64,000 nt of DNA from JAMQKA01 sp034521835 (GTDB lineage: Bacteria; Bacteroidota; Rhodothermia; Balneolales; Balneolaceae), in NCBI GenBank assembly GCA_034521835.1, contig JAXHMA010000004.1:496001-560000 (forward strand), written 5' to 3'. The position numbers and the translations under genes are program-made. The notes under the pieces are model-generated. The model searched no databases, was not told where the DNA came from, and saw nothing but the letters and a program-made list of their open reading frames with translations. Below, piece by piece: positions 47,724 to 56,452 of the stretch. Within the stretch, counting starts at the first letter, position 1. The number at the start of each line of letters is the position of its first letter.

Positions 47724-48272
47724 ATGGAATATCTTATGACCTTCTTTCTCAAAACTCCCCATTGGGGACTGTTCTTACTACTTGTTGTATTTCCAATTAT
47801 TGGATTGCCTTTTACCATGTTCGGGGTGTTTTTAGGCAGTACGTTAATTATCTCTATAATTTATTTCCTGTTTGTATTCATGCCACTGGCGCTTTTTATA
47901 TGCTGGCTATTTTCGGTCGGGCAATTGCTGTACTATAGTTTGGAATCTACTGATAATCAAAAAGTGAATGATAAGCTATTTCGATTTAATTTCTTCTTTG
48001 CCCTAGCGTACATAGCGTTGATCTACGTCCTGGCTTTTGTCACGTTCAATAGTGATATGGTGTCCACCCTCTTATTCCTCCCATTGCATCTTTATGTGAT
48101 ATTTTGCCTGTTTTATGGATTTTATTTTGTATCACGCAGCCTAGCGATCCTGGAGGAGAAAGGAGCAACCGTTGGAGATTACATCGGATATTTTTTCCAG
48201 GTGTTGTTCTTTCCAATCGGAGTTTGGATGATACAGCCTAAAATAAACAGGCTTTATCAGGATGTGAAGTAA
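47724..48272 (+). CDS. Four-helix membrane protein of unknown function
   Basis: 182 aa with membrane segments at about 14-45, 46-72, 91-112 and 118-140 (for example FFLALAYIALIYVLAF after the charged loop ESTDNQKVNDKLFRF). A C-terminal amphipathic region (GDYIGYFFQVLFFPIGVWMI) may be a fifth. No known family recognised. It is complete and probably an inner-membrane protein. Confidence 0.65.
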   Translation: MEYLMTFFLKTPHWGLFLLLVVFPIIGLPFTMFGVFLGSTLIISIIYFLFVFMPLALFICWLFSVGQLLYYSLESTDNQKVNDKLFRFNFFFALAYIALIYVLAFVTFNSDMVSTLLFLPLHLYVIFCLFYGFYFVSRSLAILEEKGATVGDYIGYFFQVLFFPIGVWMIQPKINRLYQDVK

Positions 48273-48530
48273 CATATAGTTTTTTGTGTGGTCGATATAT
48301 TCTTTTTATGTAAGAAAGAGTTAACCTATTGCGTAGGGTATATCTAAAGCCTTATTATATCACGGCTCAAGGGCAATGATGAAAAAAGCCTCAGGTAATA
48401 GTTGTTTGATAGGGTAGAAACAGTAAATGAAATAAAATATACCCAAAAGCTTTTCCAAAAGGCCTCTGTTTGTAAGTTCCACACAAAATAATTACTGTTG
48501 GTTATTAACCCGACGGATAAATACCTATAA

Positions 48531-49430
48531 TTATTCAGCGGCATATTGGATATCGGGGTGGTTGGACACGCGCCCGGCATAGCACATGTTCTTGACCTGG
48601 TTGATGCGGTTTTCATTGGCCTCCCCGCGTTGGACGTAGACCGCAAAATAGATCTCACGGGCGGTTTTGTCGGGTAGATTACTTACAATATAGCGCCGGT
48701 TCAGTCCCTTGCCGGCAGGTTCGATTTTCCCGATACACCGCTGCGGCCGCGAATTCGTGGACCACCCGCCTCAGAATCCCTACATGCCATCGGCCCGAAT
48801 GACTGTTGCCCGGCCGCAACACGGGAACGATAATCTGGCCGGTATCCCCATCGTGGAAAAACAGCTCGCTATAGATAAGCTGCCCGTAAAACTCGTGAAA
48901 CATGCTCAGCTGCTGGTTGCCATGAGTCGGATCGTCGGTGGCATCGATGTCGATGATGATCTGGTTGCGGCCGGCCAGGGAGTCCACATAGCGGTCCAGC
49001 CACCCGTAGCACAGATCAAACAACGGCTGTTTATCCACACTGTTCTCAAACCGGGACAGGGTAGGCTGGGAGGCCATTGGCCCGCCGAGTATATCTTCAA
49101 ACAGCGGATCGTTCCTTAGATGCCCCGCGTCGTTGCAGTCCTGGTAGCCCTGCATGAGTAAAAAACCCCGCTGGCGCAGCAGCTTTTCGACCGAATGGGT
49201 AACCTTGGCTGAATCCCGCCGGTCGGGCAGGTGCTCGCTGATACGGGCAATCAACTTGTGTTTGCGTTCCAGTTTTTCCAGCAGAACAACGGCCCCGTCT
49301 GGGCTGATGCCTTCCGCTGAGAAATCAACCGATACCTCTGTATTTCCTCGATAAGATGCCGTAGTTTTCTCACTCTTATTCGGGTGTGTTTTTAACGTAT
49401 TTTTTGGATTGTTAACTACTTCAAAAATAA
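48531..49430 (-). mobile_element. IS1380-family element, decayed
   Basis: Reading from 49430 leftwards: TTASYRGNTEVSVDFSAEGI, then KHKLIARISEHLPDRRDSAK, LRNDPLFEDILGG, PTLSRFENSVDKQPLF and the first catalytic aspartate in QIIIDIDATDDPTHGNQQLS. After VGILRRVVHEF at about 48750 the frame shifts and the text jumps to RCIGKIEPAGKGLNRRYIVS, later RGEANENRINQVKNMCYAGR. The segment with the second aspartate (some 60 or more residues) is missing. No start codon was found. A dead transposase. Confidence 0.75.
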
Positions 49431-49509
49431 TACGTTAGCATCCCAAGTATGAGTTTTTTTATGAATACTCCGGGTTAAAACTATTAAAATTAAAAGATTT
49501 GAGGTTGCG

Positions 49510-50862
49510 ATGGGATACACGCTAAAAATGGGAGTAATTCTGGCAGTACTTTTCCTCGGCCCACCAGGGAGTGGCTACGGTCAGGCCGCACCCGCTGAAA
49601 AACCAAATATCCTTGTCATCATGCCGGATGACCTTGGCTGGCACGATGTGGGATACCAGGGATCGTCAATTCAGACGCCCCACATAGACACGCTGGCCCA
49701 ATCCGGCCGGATCCTGGACCAACACTATGTGATGCCCACCTGCACGCCTACGCGGGTGAGCCTGCTGACGGGCCGCTATGCCAGCAGGTATGGTGTTACC
49801 GGACCTGATTATGGCGAGGTGATCGACCTCGGGGATCCGACGCTGGCATCCCTGCTTGCCAAGAGCGGATACCGGACGGCCATTGCTGGCAAATGGCACC
49901 TGGGATCCCCGCCCTATACTCCCCTAAAATACGGTTTCGAATCCAGCTACGGGTATTTCGACGGACAGATCGACCCGTATACGCACAACTATAAGATGGA
50001 GACCGATCGTACGAGTCGGCAGTCTTGGCATCGCAATGACGAGTACCTGGATGAGCAGGGCCACGCCACGAACCTGATTACCGATGAAGCGATCCGGGTC
50101 ATTGAGGAAGACCACGAGAAGCCGTTTTTCCTGTTTGTGGCGTACAGCGCCCCTCATTTTCCCCTTAAGGAGCCAAAAAGATGGACCTCAATCTATGACG
50201 GGACGCAGATGCCTCCATCCCGCAAGTGGTTTGCGGCCAGCGTAACCCATATGGATGCCGGTATAGGTAAAATTGTCGATGCCCTGAACCGAACCGGCCA
50301 GCACGAGAATACCCTCATTTTGTTTGCAAGCGACAACGGCGGGCAACACAGCTGGCACAGCGAAACCCAGTACCGTGGCCGGTATGCCGACAAACCGCAC
50401 CGCGTGTTGGGGAACAACTTTCCGTTGCGGGGCTGGAAAGGGGATCTATACGAAGGAGGCATCCGGGCCCCCGCTTTTATTAGCTGGCCGGGGACCCTTG
50501 CCCCCGGGGTTATACATACGCCCATACACATTTCCGACTGGCTGCCGACCCTCCTGGGATTGGTGGAAGGGAGCAATCTCACCAAAAACCTGGCCCTGGA
50601 TGGCAAAGATATCTGGCCGGTGCTAACGGGGGAAATTGATGATGAGTCTGATCGCACGCTCTACTGGAAAACCGTGCAGGCGTATGCCGTACGACAGGGA
50701 GATTGGAAGCTACTGGTTGACCGGCAGACCGAGGCAAAAGCCCTGTACAACCTGTCGAAGGATTTCCGGGAAACCTCGGACCTGAGTACCGAGAAGCCAG
50801 AAAAAGTGAACCAGATGCTGAATATGCTGGATACTCAGAAACAGGAAGATAGGGTAAAATAA
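49510..50862 (+). CDS. Secreted sulfatase (type I, formylglycine-dependent)
   Basis: 450 aa. Signal peptide (MGVILAVLFLGPPGSGYGQA) is followed by the metal-site start NILVIMPDDLGWHDVGYQG. The modification motif CTPTR has its cysteine at about residue 78 (needs conversion to formylglycine), then SLLTGRYASRYG, AGKWHLG and FASDNGGQHSW, and a C-terminal arm. It cleaves sulfate esters of polysaccharides outside the cytoplasm; the substrate is unknown. A maturing enzyme must be elsewhere: the SUMF1-like NirV at 57.6 kb lacks the typical cysteine pair. It is followed by a PhoD-like gene. Confidence 0.85.
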   Translation: MGYTLKMGVILAVLFLGPPGSGYGQAAPAEKPNILVIMPDDLGWHDVGYQGSSIQTPHIDTLAQSGRILDQHYVMPTCTPTRVSLLTGRYASRYGVTGPDYGEVIDLGDPTLASLLAKSGYRTAIAGKWHLGSPPYTPLKYGFESSYGYFDGQIDPYTHNYKMETDRTSRQSWHRNDEYLDEQGHATNLITDEAIRVIEEDHEKPFFLFVAYSAPHFPLKEPKRWTSIYDGTQMPPSRKWFAASVTHMDAGIGKIVDALNRTGQHENTLILFASDNGGQHSWHSETQYRGRYADKPHRVLGNNFPLRGWKGDLYEGGIRAPAFISWPGTLAPGVIHTPIHISDWLPTLLGLVEGSNLTKNLALDGKDIWPVLTGEIDDESDRTLYWKTVQAYAVRQGDWKLLVDRQTEAKALYNLSKDFRETSDLSTEKPEKVNQMLNMLDTQKQEDRVK

Positions 50863-50903
50863 TACCGGTGATATAACGCGATACATTTCATCTTATTAAT
50901 GCT

Positions 50904-52673
50904 ATGATATCCATTTTTTCCAAACGCTGTGATCCATTGTGTATTCAAATAGGAATTGGCCTGTTGCTGGTTGGAGGGCTGGCCTTCTCACCCGTACAAG
51001 CCCAGCAGGCGGTATCGCCCTACGATTTCCCTTATGGATACCCGATGCCTGAATACCCAGTGGTAGGCGGTTCGCATCCTGCCATAGCCGGTGATTACTA
51101 CAACAGTGAGCCGGATCCCCAACGAGAACTCAAACGCATCGGCCCGTATGCGTTACGGTTAATACAGACCGACAGTGCCCGGAAAGCAGTTCAGTACACG
51201 GATTGGTATCGCCAGCACTACCCCAATTTACTGGACGGTGAAATGTTGTTTATGCGGACGATGGCCCTAGCTCAACTGGGTCAACTCGATGAGGCCGCCG
51301 AGAGCATGGGAAAAGCCTTGGCTGAAACAGATATCTCTCCCCGGCAATTTATTGCTGGCCCGCGCCGCCTGTTGGCTCCACTGCATGATCATCCCGCATT
51401 CTTGAAACTTAGGGAGGACATGAAAGGAACGCTTGTTCACGGGCCCATGCTGGGAGCCATGACCGACCACAGCGTGAACGTATGGGTAAGAACCGTATCA
51501 GAGACCCCGGTCAGAGTGGCGGTGAGCAGATCCGAAGAGATGTCGGATTCGATCGTTACCGAACCCGTTTTGAGTAAAGCCGACGATGATTATACTGCTG
51601 AAATATTTCTGGAAGGACTCCGGCCTGACACCAAATACTATTACGAGGTCCAGTTGGGACCTAAGCGACATCCAATCCGTGCCGACCACCAGTGGTTTCG
51701 CACGTATCCGCAGCGAGATCAACCCGCGGCATTCCAGATGGTGTTCGGCGGATGCGCGGGATACGTCCCCCACAAAGAACGGATGTGGGATACGATTCGA
51801 AAGTTCAACCCACGGGCCGTCCTGACTCTTGGCGATAATGTCTATATCGATGACCCGGAAAGTCCTGATCAAGCACGATTCCATTATTACCGGCGCCAGT
51901 CAAGGCCGGAATTCCAGCAGTTGGTCGGAACCAGCCCGGTCTATTCCATCTGGGACGATCATGATTTTGGGATGAACGACAGCTGGGGCGGTCCCATAGC
52001 GGATCTGCCGTACTGGAAACCGATGGTGTGGGATATTTTCACCGAAAACTGGGTTAATCCGCCCTACGAAAGCGGTGATCAGCCGGGCGGATGGTATGAT
52101 TTTACCATTGCAGACATACAGTTCATCATGCTGGATACTCGTTACTACCGTGAGGACGCCGGTCGTTTTAAGGGAGACGGGGTTGAAAATCCGAGCATGC
52201 TGGGACCGGCACAGTTGACCTGGCTTGAAGAGACCCTCTCAAACTCTGATGCCACTTTCAAAGTGCTGGTATCATCCGTACCCTGGCACTACGATGCCAA
52301 AGGACAAAGTAACAACAAGGTGGACGGCTGGGCCGGATACAGGCAGGAACGAGAAAAGATCTTCTCATGGATCGATGAACACGATCTGGGTGGCGTGCTG
52401 CTGCTCTCTTCCGACCGCCACCGCTCCGATGCTTGGCTTACGAAACGAGATACCGGCTACGACCTGTACGAATTCAGCTCGGGACAATTCACCAATCAGC
52501 ATACGCACGATGTACTGGAGGGCGCCCTGTTCGGGTACAACGAGAAACCCTCTTTCGGACTGCTGAATTTTGATACCGAGGCGGAAGACCCGACCGTAAC
52601 CTACCGCATCGTGGATATTGACGGGTTTATTCACCAGGAGCTGACTGTAAAGCGCTCGGAGCTGGAAAACTGA
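50904..52673 (+). CDS. PhoD-like alkaline phosphatase/phosphodiesterase
   Basis: 589 aa. Signal peptide with cleavage after PVQAQ. The N-terminal half (about 40-150) is a helical region with DRKR-type text such as RELKRIGPYALRLIQTDS, then a fibronectin-like PhoD_N part (AMTDHSVNVWVRTVSETPVR). The metallophosphatase core shows FGGCAGYVPHKERMWDTIRK, VLTLGDNVYIDD, VYSIWDDHDFGMNDSWGG and DRHRSDAWLTK. The metal ligands Asp, His and Asn are present. It is secreted and likely a phospho- or sulfo-ester hydrolase. Next to the sulfatase (42-base gap), suggesting joint breakdown of modified polymers. Confidence 0.85.
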   Translation: MISIFSKRCDPLCIQIGIGLLLVGGLAFSPVQAQQAVSPYDFPYGYPMPEYPVVGGSHPAIAGDYYNSEPDPQRELKRIGPYALRLIQTDSARKAVQYTDWYRQHYPNLLDGEMLFMRTMALAQLGQLDEAAESMGKALAETDISPRQFIAGPRRLLAPLHDHPAFLKLREDMKGTLVHGPMLGAMTDHSVNVWVRTVSETPVRVAVSRSEEMSDSIVTEPVLSKADDDYTAEIFLEGLRPDTKYYYEVQLGPKRHPIRADHQWFRTYPQRDQPAAFQMVFGGCAGYVPHKERMWDTIRKFNPRAVLTLGDNVYIDDPESPDQARFHYYRRQSRPEFQQLVGTSPVYSIWDDHDFGMNDSWGGPIADLPYWKPMVWDIFTENWVNPPYESGDQPGGWYDFTIADIQFIMLDTRYYREDAGRFKGDGVENPSMLGPAQLTWLEETLSNSDATFKVLVSSVPWHYDAKGQSNNKVDGWAGYRQEREKIFSWIDEHDLGGVLLLSSDRHRSDAWLTKRDTGYDLYEFSSGQFTNQHTHDVLEGALFGYNEKPSFGLLNFDTEAEDPTVTYRIVDIDGFIHQELTVKRSELEN

Positions 52674-53030
52674 GACTCCATAATGTCTCCACTGCGGATA
52701 CATACAAGAAAGTATAAAGGTGTTTAAACAGCTTTATCTATCGCCTGCGAAGGGACCCCGCCTGATGATCCAGCTAATGGACTCCCAACGGGAGTGATTT
52801 CCATGCGGGAATAGGCCGGCAGTGATGCCCCATTTATTCTTGGAGTAAACGGAACACGGAAAAGCTGGCTTAAACCGATCTTCAAATTATTTGAGACAGA
52901 CTTTTAAGAGGGAAAAAGTATGAAGAGTATGCTGCCGAATTTAAGAAATAATATTATCTGACTATTTGCAATACAGCCCCATTTCTGTTACCCCAAGAGG
53001 AATTTTCAAAAATATTTTTAATTTTTTTTG
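52674..53030. other. Intergenic region
   Basis: After the PhoD gene. No gene seen. It includes a T-run (about 53020-53030) on the plus strand. Confidence 0.35.
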
Positions 53031-53071
53031 ATAAACAAAAAAGCCCTTAACTCGTTGCGAGTCAAGGGCTT
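53031..53071 (-). terminator. Terminator after the tRNA-Asp fragment
   Basis: AAGCCCTTAACTCG and CGAGTCAAGGGCTT form a 14-bp stem (one mismatch) around a 3-base loop. On the minus strand it is followed by TTTTTTG. It ends the tRNA transcript and continued to exist after the tRNA was split. Confidence 0.8.
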
Positions 53072-53080
53072 AGGGTTTTG

Positions 53081-53122
53081 CGATCCGGACGAGATTCGAA
53101 CTCGCGACCTCCTGCGTGACAG
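53081..53122 (-). tRNA. 3' part of tRNA-Asp (GUC), integration site
   Basis: The minus strand reads CTGTCACGCAGG, an anticodon loop with GUC and the 3' stem, then AGGTCGCGAGTTCGAATCTC with the T-arm, and GTCCGGATCG, the acceptor 3' strand. The 5' half is not adjacent: the DNA on the higher-coordinate side is unrelated. Such 3' tRNA copies mark the att site of an integrated element. The integrase gene starts 180 bases away on that side. The intact tRNA would be at the other end, outside or lost. Confidence 0.75.
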
Positions 53123-53300
53123 AATGTTCCCAAACGGATTTCTTACCATTACATAACATTAAATTTTAGCTGTAAACTATTGTCTGTCATGCCATTAAGC
53201 AGTACTTTGGATTTCAGATAATTACGTGGCATTAACCCATTCTGTTGTCCCCCTGTTGTCCCCGAGGCGCTGGGGACAACAAATTTAAAAAAGAATCATC

Positions 53301-54491
53301 ATGGCGAATAAAAATCTAACAGACCCTTTTATACGAAATTTAAAACCACCCAAAAAGAGAACCGAAATTTACGATAACCTGATTACGGGATTGGCTGTTC
53401 GAGTAACTCCCACCGGGCATAAATCATTTGTCTATCGGTACCGCATTAAGGATAAGGTAAAACGTTTTACCATGGGAAGTTTCCCAAAAATGGGATTATC
53501 CACAGCCCGGGAGGAAGCCAAAAAGCTCTGGTTTGATATCAGCAATGGTATTGATCCGCTGGCCGAAAAAAAGAAACAAAAGAGCAAACCAGATCCTACT
53601 CTTTTTAAAGAACTGGCTCAGGAATTCAAGGAGAAATATCTCCCAACTCTACGGGAGAAAACCCAAAAAGAATACAAACGAATAGTCGATAACGAGCTGG
53701 TACCAGCTTTAGGGGATCTACCCATAAAAGAGGTGTCCAAGCATGAAATCATAAGCATGTTAGATGACAAAGCGTATGAAGATGGATCCCCGACCATGGC
53801 CAATCGGATGCGGGCGCGGCTCTCCAAAATATATTCGTTTGCGGTTGGAAGAGGGTTGGCAGAATATAATCCGGTATCCACGATCCCCACATATCAGGAA
53901 GGAGAAAACAAACGGGATCGGTATTACAACGAGAAAGAAATTAAGAAGCTATGGGAGGCATTCGAGAAGCAAGACGAACCCGCCCGATCTATTTTCAAAC
54001 TGCTGCTACTTACCGGGCAACGAAAAGGAGAAACCTCACGGATGCGCTGGGAATGTATTCAGGGGGATGTATGGACCATACCAGCAAAAGACGCTAAAGG
54101 GAAGCGCCCGCATGACGTACCCCTACCGCCAGCTGCGATAGACATTCTAAAAGAAATTAAATCCCAAAAGAGGAAATCAGCTTACGTGTTTGAATCTCCG
54201 GTTATCGAAGGGGAGCCTATCCAGGAATTAAAACGGGTGGTGGAGAAAATACGGAACGAGTCCAAAGTGAAGGATTTCCGACCTCACGACTTGCGACGGA
54301 CAGCTGCTACGTATATGGCAAAATTGGGTATCGATAGAACCGTCTTGGGAAAGATTCTCAATCACAAGGGGCTGGCCGGGGACGGACAAGTTACGGCCAT
54401 TTATGACCGTCACAGCTATATGGAAGAGAAAAGAAATGCCTTAGAATTATGGGCTAAGCACCTACAGAAAATTCTGTCAGAGAAAAAGTAG
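53301..54491 (+). CDS. int: P4-type tyrosine integrase
   Basis: 396 aa, complete. The N-terminal arm-binding DUF4102 domain (LITGLAVRVTPTGHKSFVYR, VKRFTMGSFPKMGLSTAREE) is followed by a core-binding domain (about 100-190) and the catalytic domain. Active residues: Arg in LLTGQRKGETSRM, His and Arg in FRPHDLRRTAATYMA, and Tyr in DRHSYMEEKRNALELW. It catalyses site-specific integration and excision, commonly at tRNA 3' ends, matching the tRNA-Asp piece next to it. Confidence 0.9.
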   Translation: MANKNLTDPFIRNLKPPKKRTEIYDNLITGLAVRVTPTGHKSFVYRYRIKDKVKRFTMGSFPKMGLSTAREEAKKLWFDISNGIDPLAEKKKQKSKPDPTLFKELAQEFKEKYLPTLREKTQKEYKRIVDNELVPALGDLPIKEVSKHEIISMLDDKAYEDGSPTMANRMRARLSKIYSFAVGRGLAEYNPVSTIPTYQEGENKRDRYYNEKEIKKLWEAFEKQDEPARSIFKLLLLTGQRKGETSRMRWECIQGDVWTIPAKDAKGKRPHDVPLPPAAIDILKEIKSQKRKSAYVFESPVIEGEPIQELKRVVEKIRNESKVKDFRPHDLRRTAATYMAKLGIDRTVLGKILNHKGLAGDGQVTAIYDRHSYMEEKRNALELWAKHLQKILSEKK

Positions 54492-54690
54492 GAAAACCTT
54501 TCAAAAGTGGGATGAGATAGGGTTCTGATTTATCTGACTTGCTCAAGAATGATCCTGGGAATACATTGATAGTCATATCCAACTGTCGGGTGAACAGGAG
54601 ATTTTTCTGAGTTCTGTTCACTGTCCAAAATGAAGTACTAATACATTTTATTACCTGAAAAATGAGGAACTGATTGCAAATATGGAACTA
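54492..54690. other. Decayed stretch upstream of the AbiE remnant
   Basis: No readable gene. It probably held the N-terminal winged-helix part of the AbiEi antitoxin, now unrecognisable. Confidence 0.3.
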
Positions 54691-55082
54691 AAATACCTTC
54701 TGCAAGGATCTGTCTGATATCAGCACAGGATTTTCACGATATGATTACCGAAGTATCTCACCAGGTACGTATTGCTCTATCTAGGAAGCACCGGGATCCC
54801 AAGCTGGATTATCCACCAATTTACGTGTATCGCTTCTCATAAAAGAGCCTGACAGAAGGAGTTGGGAAACATGAAGTCGATGGAATAGAAATCCAGGTGT
54901 ACAATTCGGCCAAGATCAGTTTTAAGTTCCGAAATCAGATCAGGCTGGATATTGCTCTGGAAGCTCTGAAGCAAGGGCTAAGAGATACCAAGGCTATCTA
55001 CTCAGAAATCCTGGAATATGATACCATTTTTCGCGTGGAAAACGTCATCAGTCTATACATAGAGACGATTTGCCATGAATAG
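54690..55082 (+). pseudogene. abiEi: AbiEi-type antitoxin remnant (type IV TA, abortive infection)
   Basis: Text from adjacent frames reads KYLLQ-G then ICLISAQDFHDMITEVSHQV, RIALSRKHRDPKLDYPPIYV and YRFS, a stop, then EVDGIEIQVYNSAKISFKFR and LDIALEALKQGLRDTKAIYS with CRVE-like FRVENVISLYIETI near the end. This is the order seen in AbiEi antitoxins (CLISALxFH, PKLDYPP, VADCFKFRN, GLDVALEAL). The N-terminal HTH is missing and the TVADC part is altered. It ends 8 bases into the toxin gene, the usual coupling of this pair. Confidence 0.7.
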
Positions 55083-55206
55083 AGAAAAGAAAGCTGTAGC
55101 AACATCTGTTCATTAACGGTTGCTGAACAAAGCAAGAGAGACGAAGCGGCCATTTAACGAGCTGCTGTAGTACTACGCATGGGAAAAATTCCAGTTCAAT
55201 GATATA
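55075..55206 (+). pseudogene. abiEii: AbiEii-type toxin remnant, N-terminal part
   Basis: From ATG 55075 one frame reads MNREKKAVATSVH, a stop, RLLNKARETKRPFNELL, a stop, then YYAWEKFQF. Intact AbiEii toxins begin with the same motif, with Gln at both stop positions, so CAA to TAA and CAG to TAG changes explain the stops. The nucleotidyltransferase domain (GSxxxxxD) is absent. The pair once gave phage-triggered growth arrest. Two nonsense mutations show real decay here. Confidence 0.7.
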
Positions 55207-55335
55207 TTTCGGTTCTCTTCAGGGGTAAACTCTAGCTTCGATTTAGTATCACTTTCAGTTTTGGCACGCATATCTTTGATAAGTGTATTATTCTGAACTA
55301 AAAAATTAGCGTAAAAAGGCTCCTCCGGGAGGTGA

Positions 55336-55347
55336 GGGGGGGGGGGG
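55336..55347 (+). repeat. 12-base G tract
   Basis: Uninterrupted run of 12 G, the longest homopolymer noticed in the window, 63 bases upstream of the Rrf2 start and between the AbiE remnant and the regulator. Such tracts slip easily during replication and also in sequencing. Confidence 0.8.
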
Positions 55348-55376
55348 ATGACATGAAACTGAATATTCTTATATTT

Positions 55377-55392
55377 AGGACAAAACACTCTT
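55377..55392 (+). promoter_or_regulatory. Candidate Rrf2 operator at its own promoter
   Basis: AGGACAAAACACTCTT shares 12 of 16 positions with the palindrome upstream of nirK (59616-59631) and lies 17 bases before the Rrf2 start. The site is imperfect, and autoregulation is inferred. Confidence 0.4.
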
Positions 55393-55409
55393 AATTAATT
55401 TAATTATTA

Positions 55410-55874
55410 ATGCTCTTATCAAAATCGTGTATATACGGTATGCGGGCAGCACTATATCTGGCCTCCAGCTCAAATAGTAGTTTTATCTCCATAAGTCAGA
55501 TAAGTGAGGACCTCAATATTTCACGTCACTTTTTAACCAAGATCCTACAGCAACTCTCGACGGTCGATATCATGGAATCTATGAAAGGTCCAAGAGGTGG
55601 AGTCCGACTTAAGGGATCAGGGGATGAAATAACCTTGGTTGAGATTGTTGCAGCAATAGACGGAATGGATATCCTCACAGAATGTACCCTTGGATTACCG
55701 GGGTGTGGAACGGCCAAACCTTGTCCTCTGCATGACCAATGGGCCGATACCAGGGACGAGATTAGAAAAATGCTTGAGGATACTACCTTGACAGATTTAG
55801 CACGCAAAGGAAAGGAAGGCAACTTGCGGATTACAGAAGACGGCAGCTTCGATTGGCTTCCAAAAAATAATTAA
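55410..55874 (+). CDS. Rrf2-family regulator with Fe-S-type cysteines (NsrR-like)
   Basis: 154 aa. N-terminal winged helix: MLLSKSCIYGMRAALYLASS, ISQISEDLNISRHFLTKILQ and the recognition-wing MKGPRGGVRL. The C-terminal loop carries three cysteines, ECTLGLPGCGTAKPCPLH (spacing C-x6-C-x5-C), as in [Fe-S]-binding members such as IscR and NsrR. It is a likely NO or redox sensor, since the opposite transcription unit makes NO. It is followed by the CopD-like gene and has a candidate operator in its own promoter. Confidence 0.85.
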   Translation: MLLSKSCIYGMRAALYLASSSNSSFISISQISEDLNISRHFLTKILQQLSTVDIMESMKGPRGGVRLKGSGDEITLVEIVAAIDGMDILTECTLGLPGCGTAKPCPLHDQWADTRDEIRKMLEDTTLTDLARKGKEGNLRITEDGSFDWLPKNN

Positions 55875-55896
55875 CTACTTACAGACAAAGAATTTT

Positions 55897-56394
55897 ATGT
55901 ATATGTATTACATATCAATTTATATCCATATTCTGTCAGCTATTTTTTGGATTGGTGGTATGATGTTTACTATGGCGGTTTTGGTGCCGGCTTCGAGGAA
56001 TAAATTACTGGTACAAAAACGTGGCGCTTTTTTTAAGCTCGTCGGAGAGAAGTTCAGTAAAATTTCATGGATACTTTTCCTGGTACTTATTATCACGGGT
56101 ATTACTAATCTTATAGGAAGGGGCATTCCTCTGGAAAGCTTATTCAATACTTCATTTTGGCAAAGTGAATTTGGATCCAGATTGTTGATTAAACTTCATC
56201 TCTTTGCCGGTGTCTTAATTTTAAGTGGAATACACGACTTCTATGCTGGGCCCAAGGCTGCTGAGCTAATTGATAAAAATCCGGAATCCTCAAAAACCCA
56301 AACCTTCAGAAAAGTTTCGTCGTGGGTTGGCCGTATTAATTTTATGTTGGGCTTGGTAATTCTTTACTATGCTATCCGCCTCACGCGAGGGTAA
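55897..56394 (+). CDS. CopD-like four-helix membrane protein
   Basis: 165 aa with segments at about 5-28 (ISIYIHILSAIFWIGGMMFT), 51-72, 94-113 and 140-162. Histidines in the first (IYIHI) and third (LLIKLHLFAGV) helices suit a copper- or heme-linked membrane protein of the CopD/DUF2214-like type. It is 22 bases after the Rrf2 gene and shares its promoter, so it may be under the same control. The link to copper is plausible because of the neighbouring cupredoxins, but is not proven. Confidence 0.7.
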   Translation: MYMYYISIYIHILSAIFWIGGMMFTMAVLVPASRNKLLVQKRGAFFKLVGEKFSKISWILFLVLIITGITNLIGRGIPLESLFNTSFWQSEFGSRLLIKLHLFAGVLILSGIHDFYAGPKAAELIDKNPESSKTQTFRKVSSWVGRINFMLGLVILYYAIRLTRG

Positions 56395-56395
56395 A

Positions 56396-56423
56396 AAAGG
56401 CAGCCCATATTCGAGCTGCCTTC
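56396..56423. terminator. Bidirectional terminator
   Basis: AAGGCAGC and GCTGCCTT (8-bp stem, 10-base loop) are preceded by AAAAA and followed by CTGTAAAT. It sits between the convergent CopD-like and cupredoxin genes. Confidence 0.8.
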
Positions 56424-56452
56424 TGTAAATATATTAAACTGAGAATTTGTGT

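Noticed and set aside
53081..53122. Complete tRNA-Asp
   Set aside because: Only the anticodon loop onward is present; the D-arm and 5' acceptor strand are not in the adjacent sequence.
55173..55388. Minus-strand open frame of 71 codons with a proline run
   Set aside because: The prolines are only the G12 tract read in reverse, and its far end overlaps the AbiEii remnant on the other strand.
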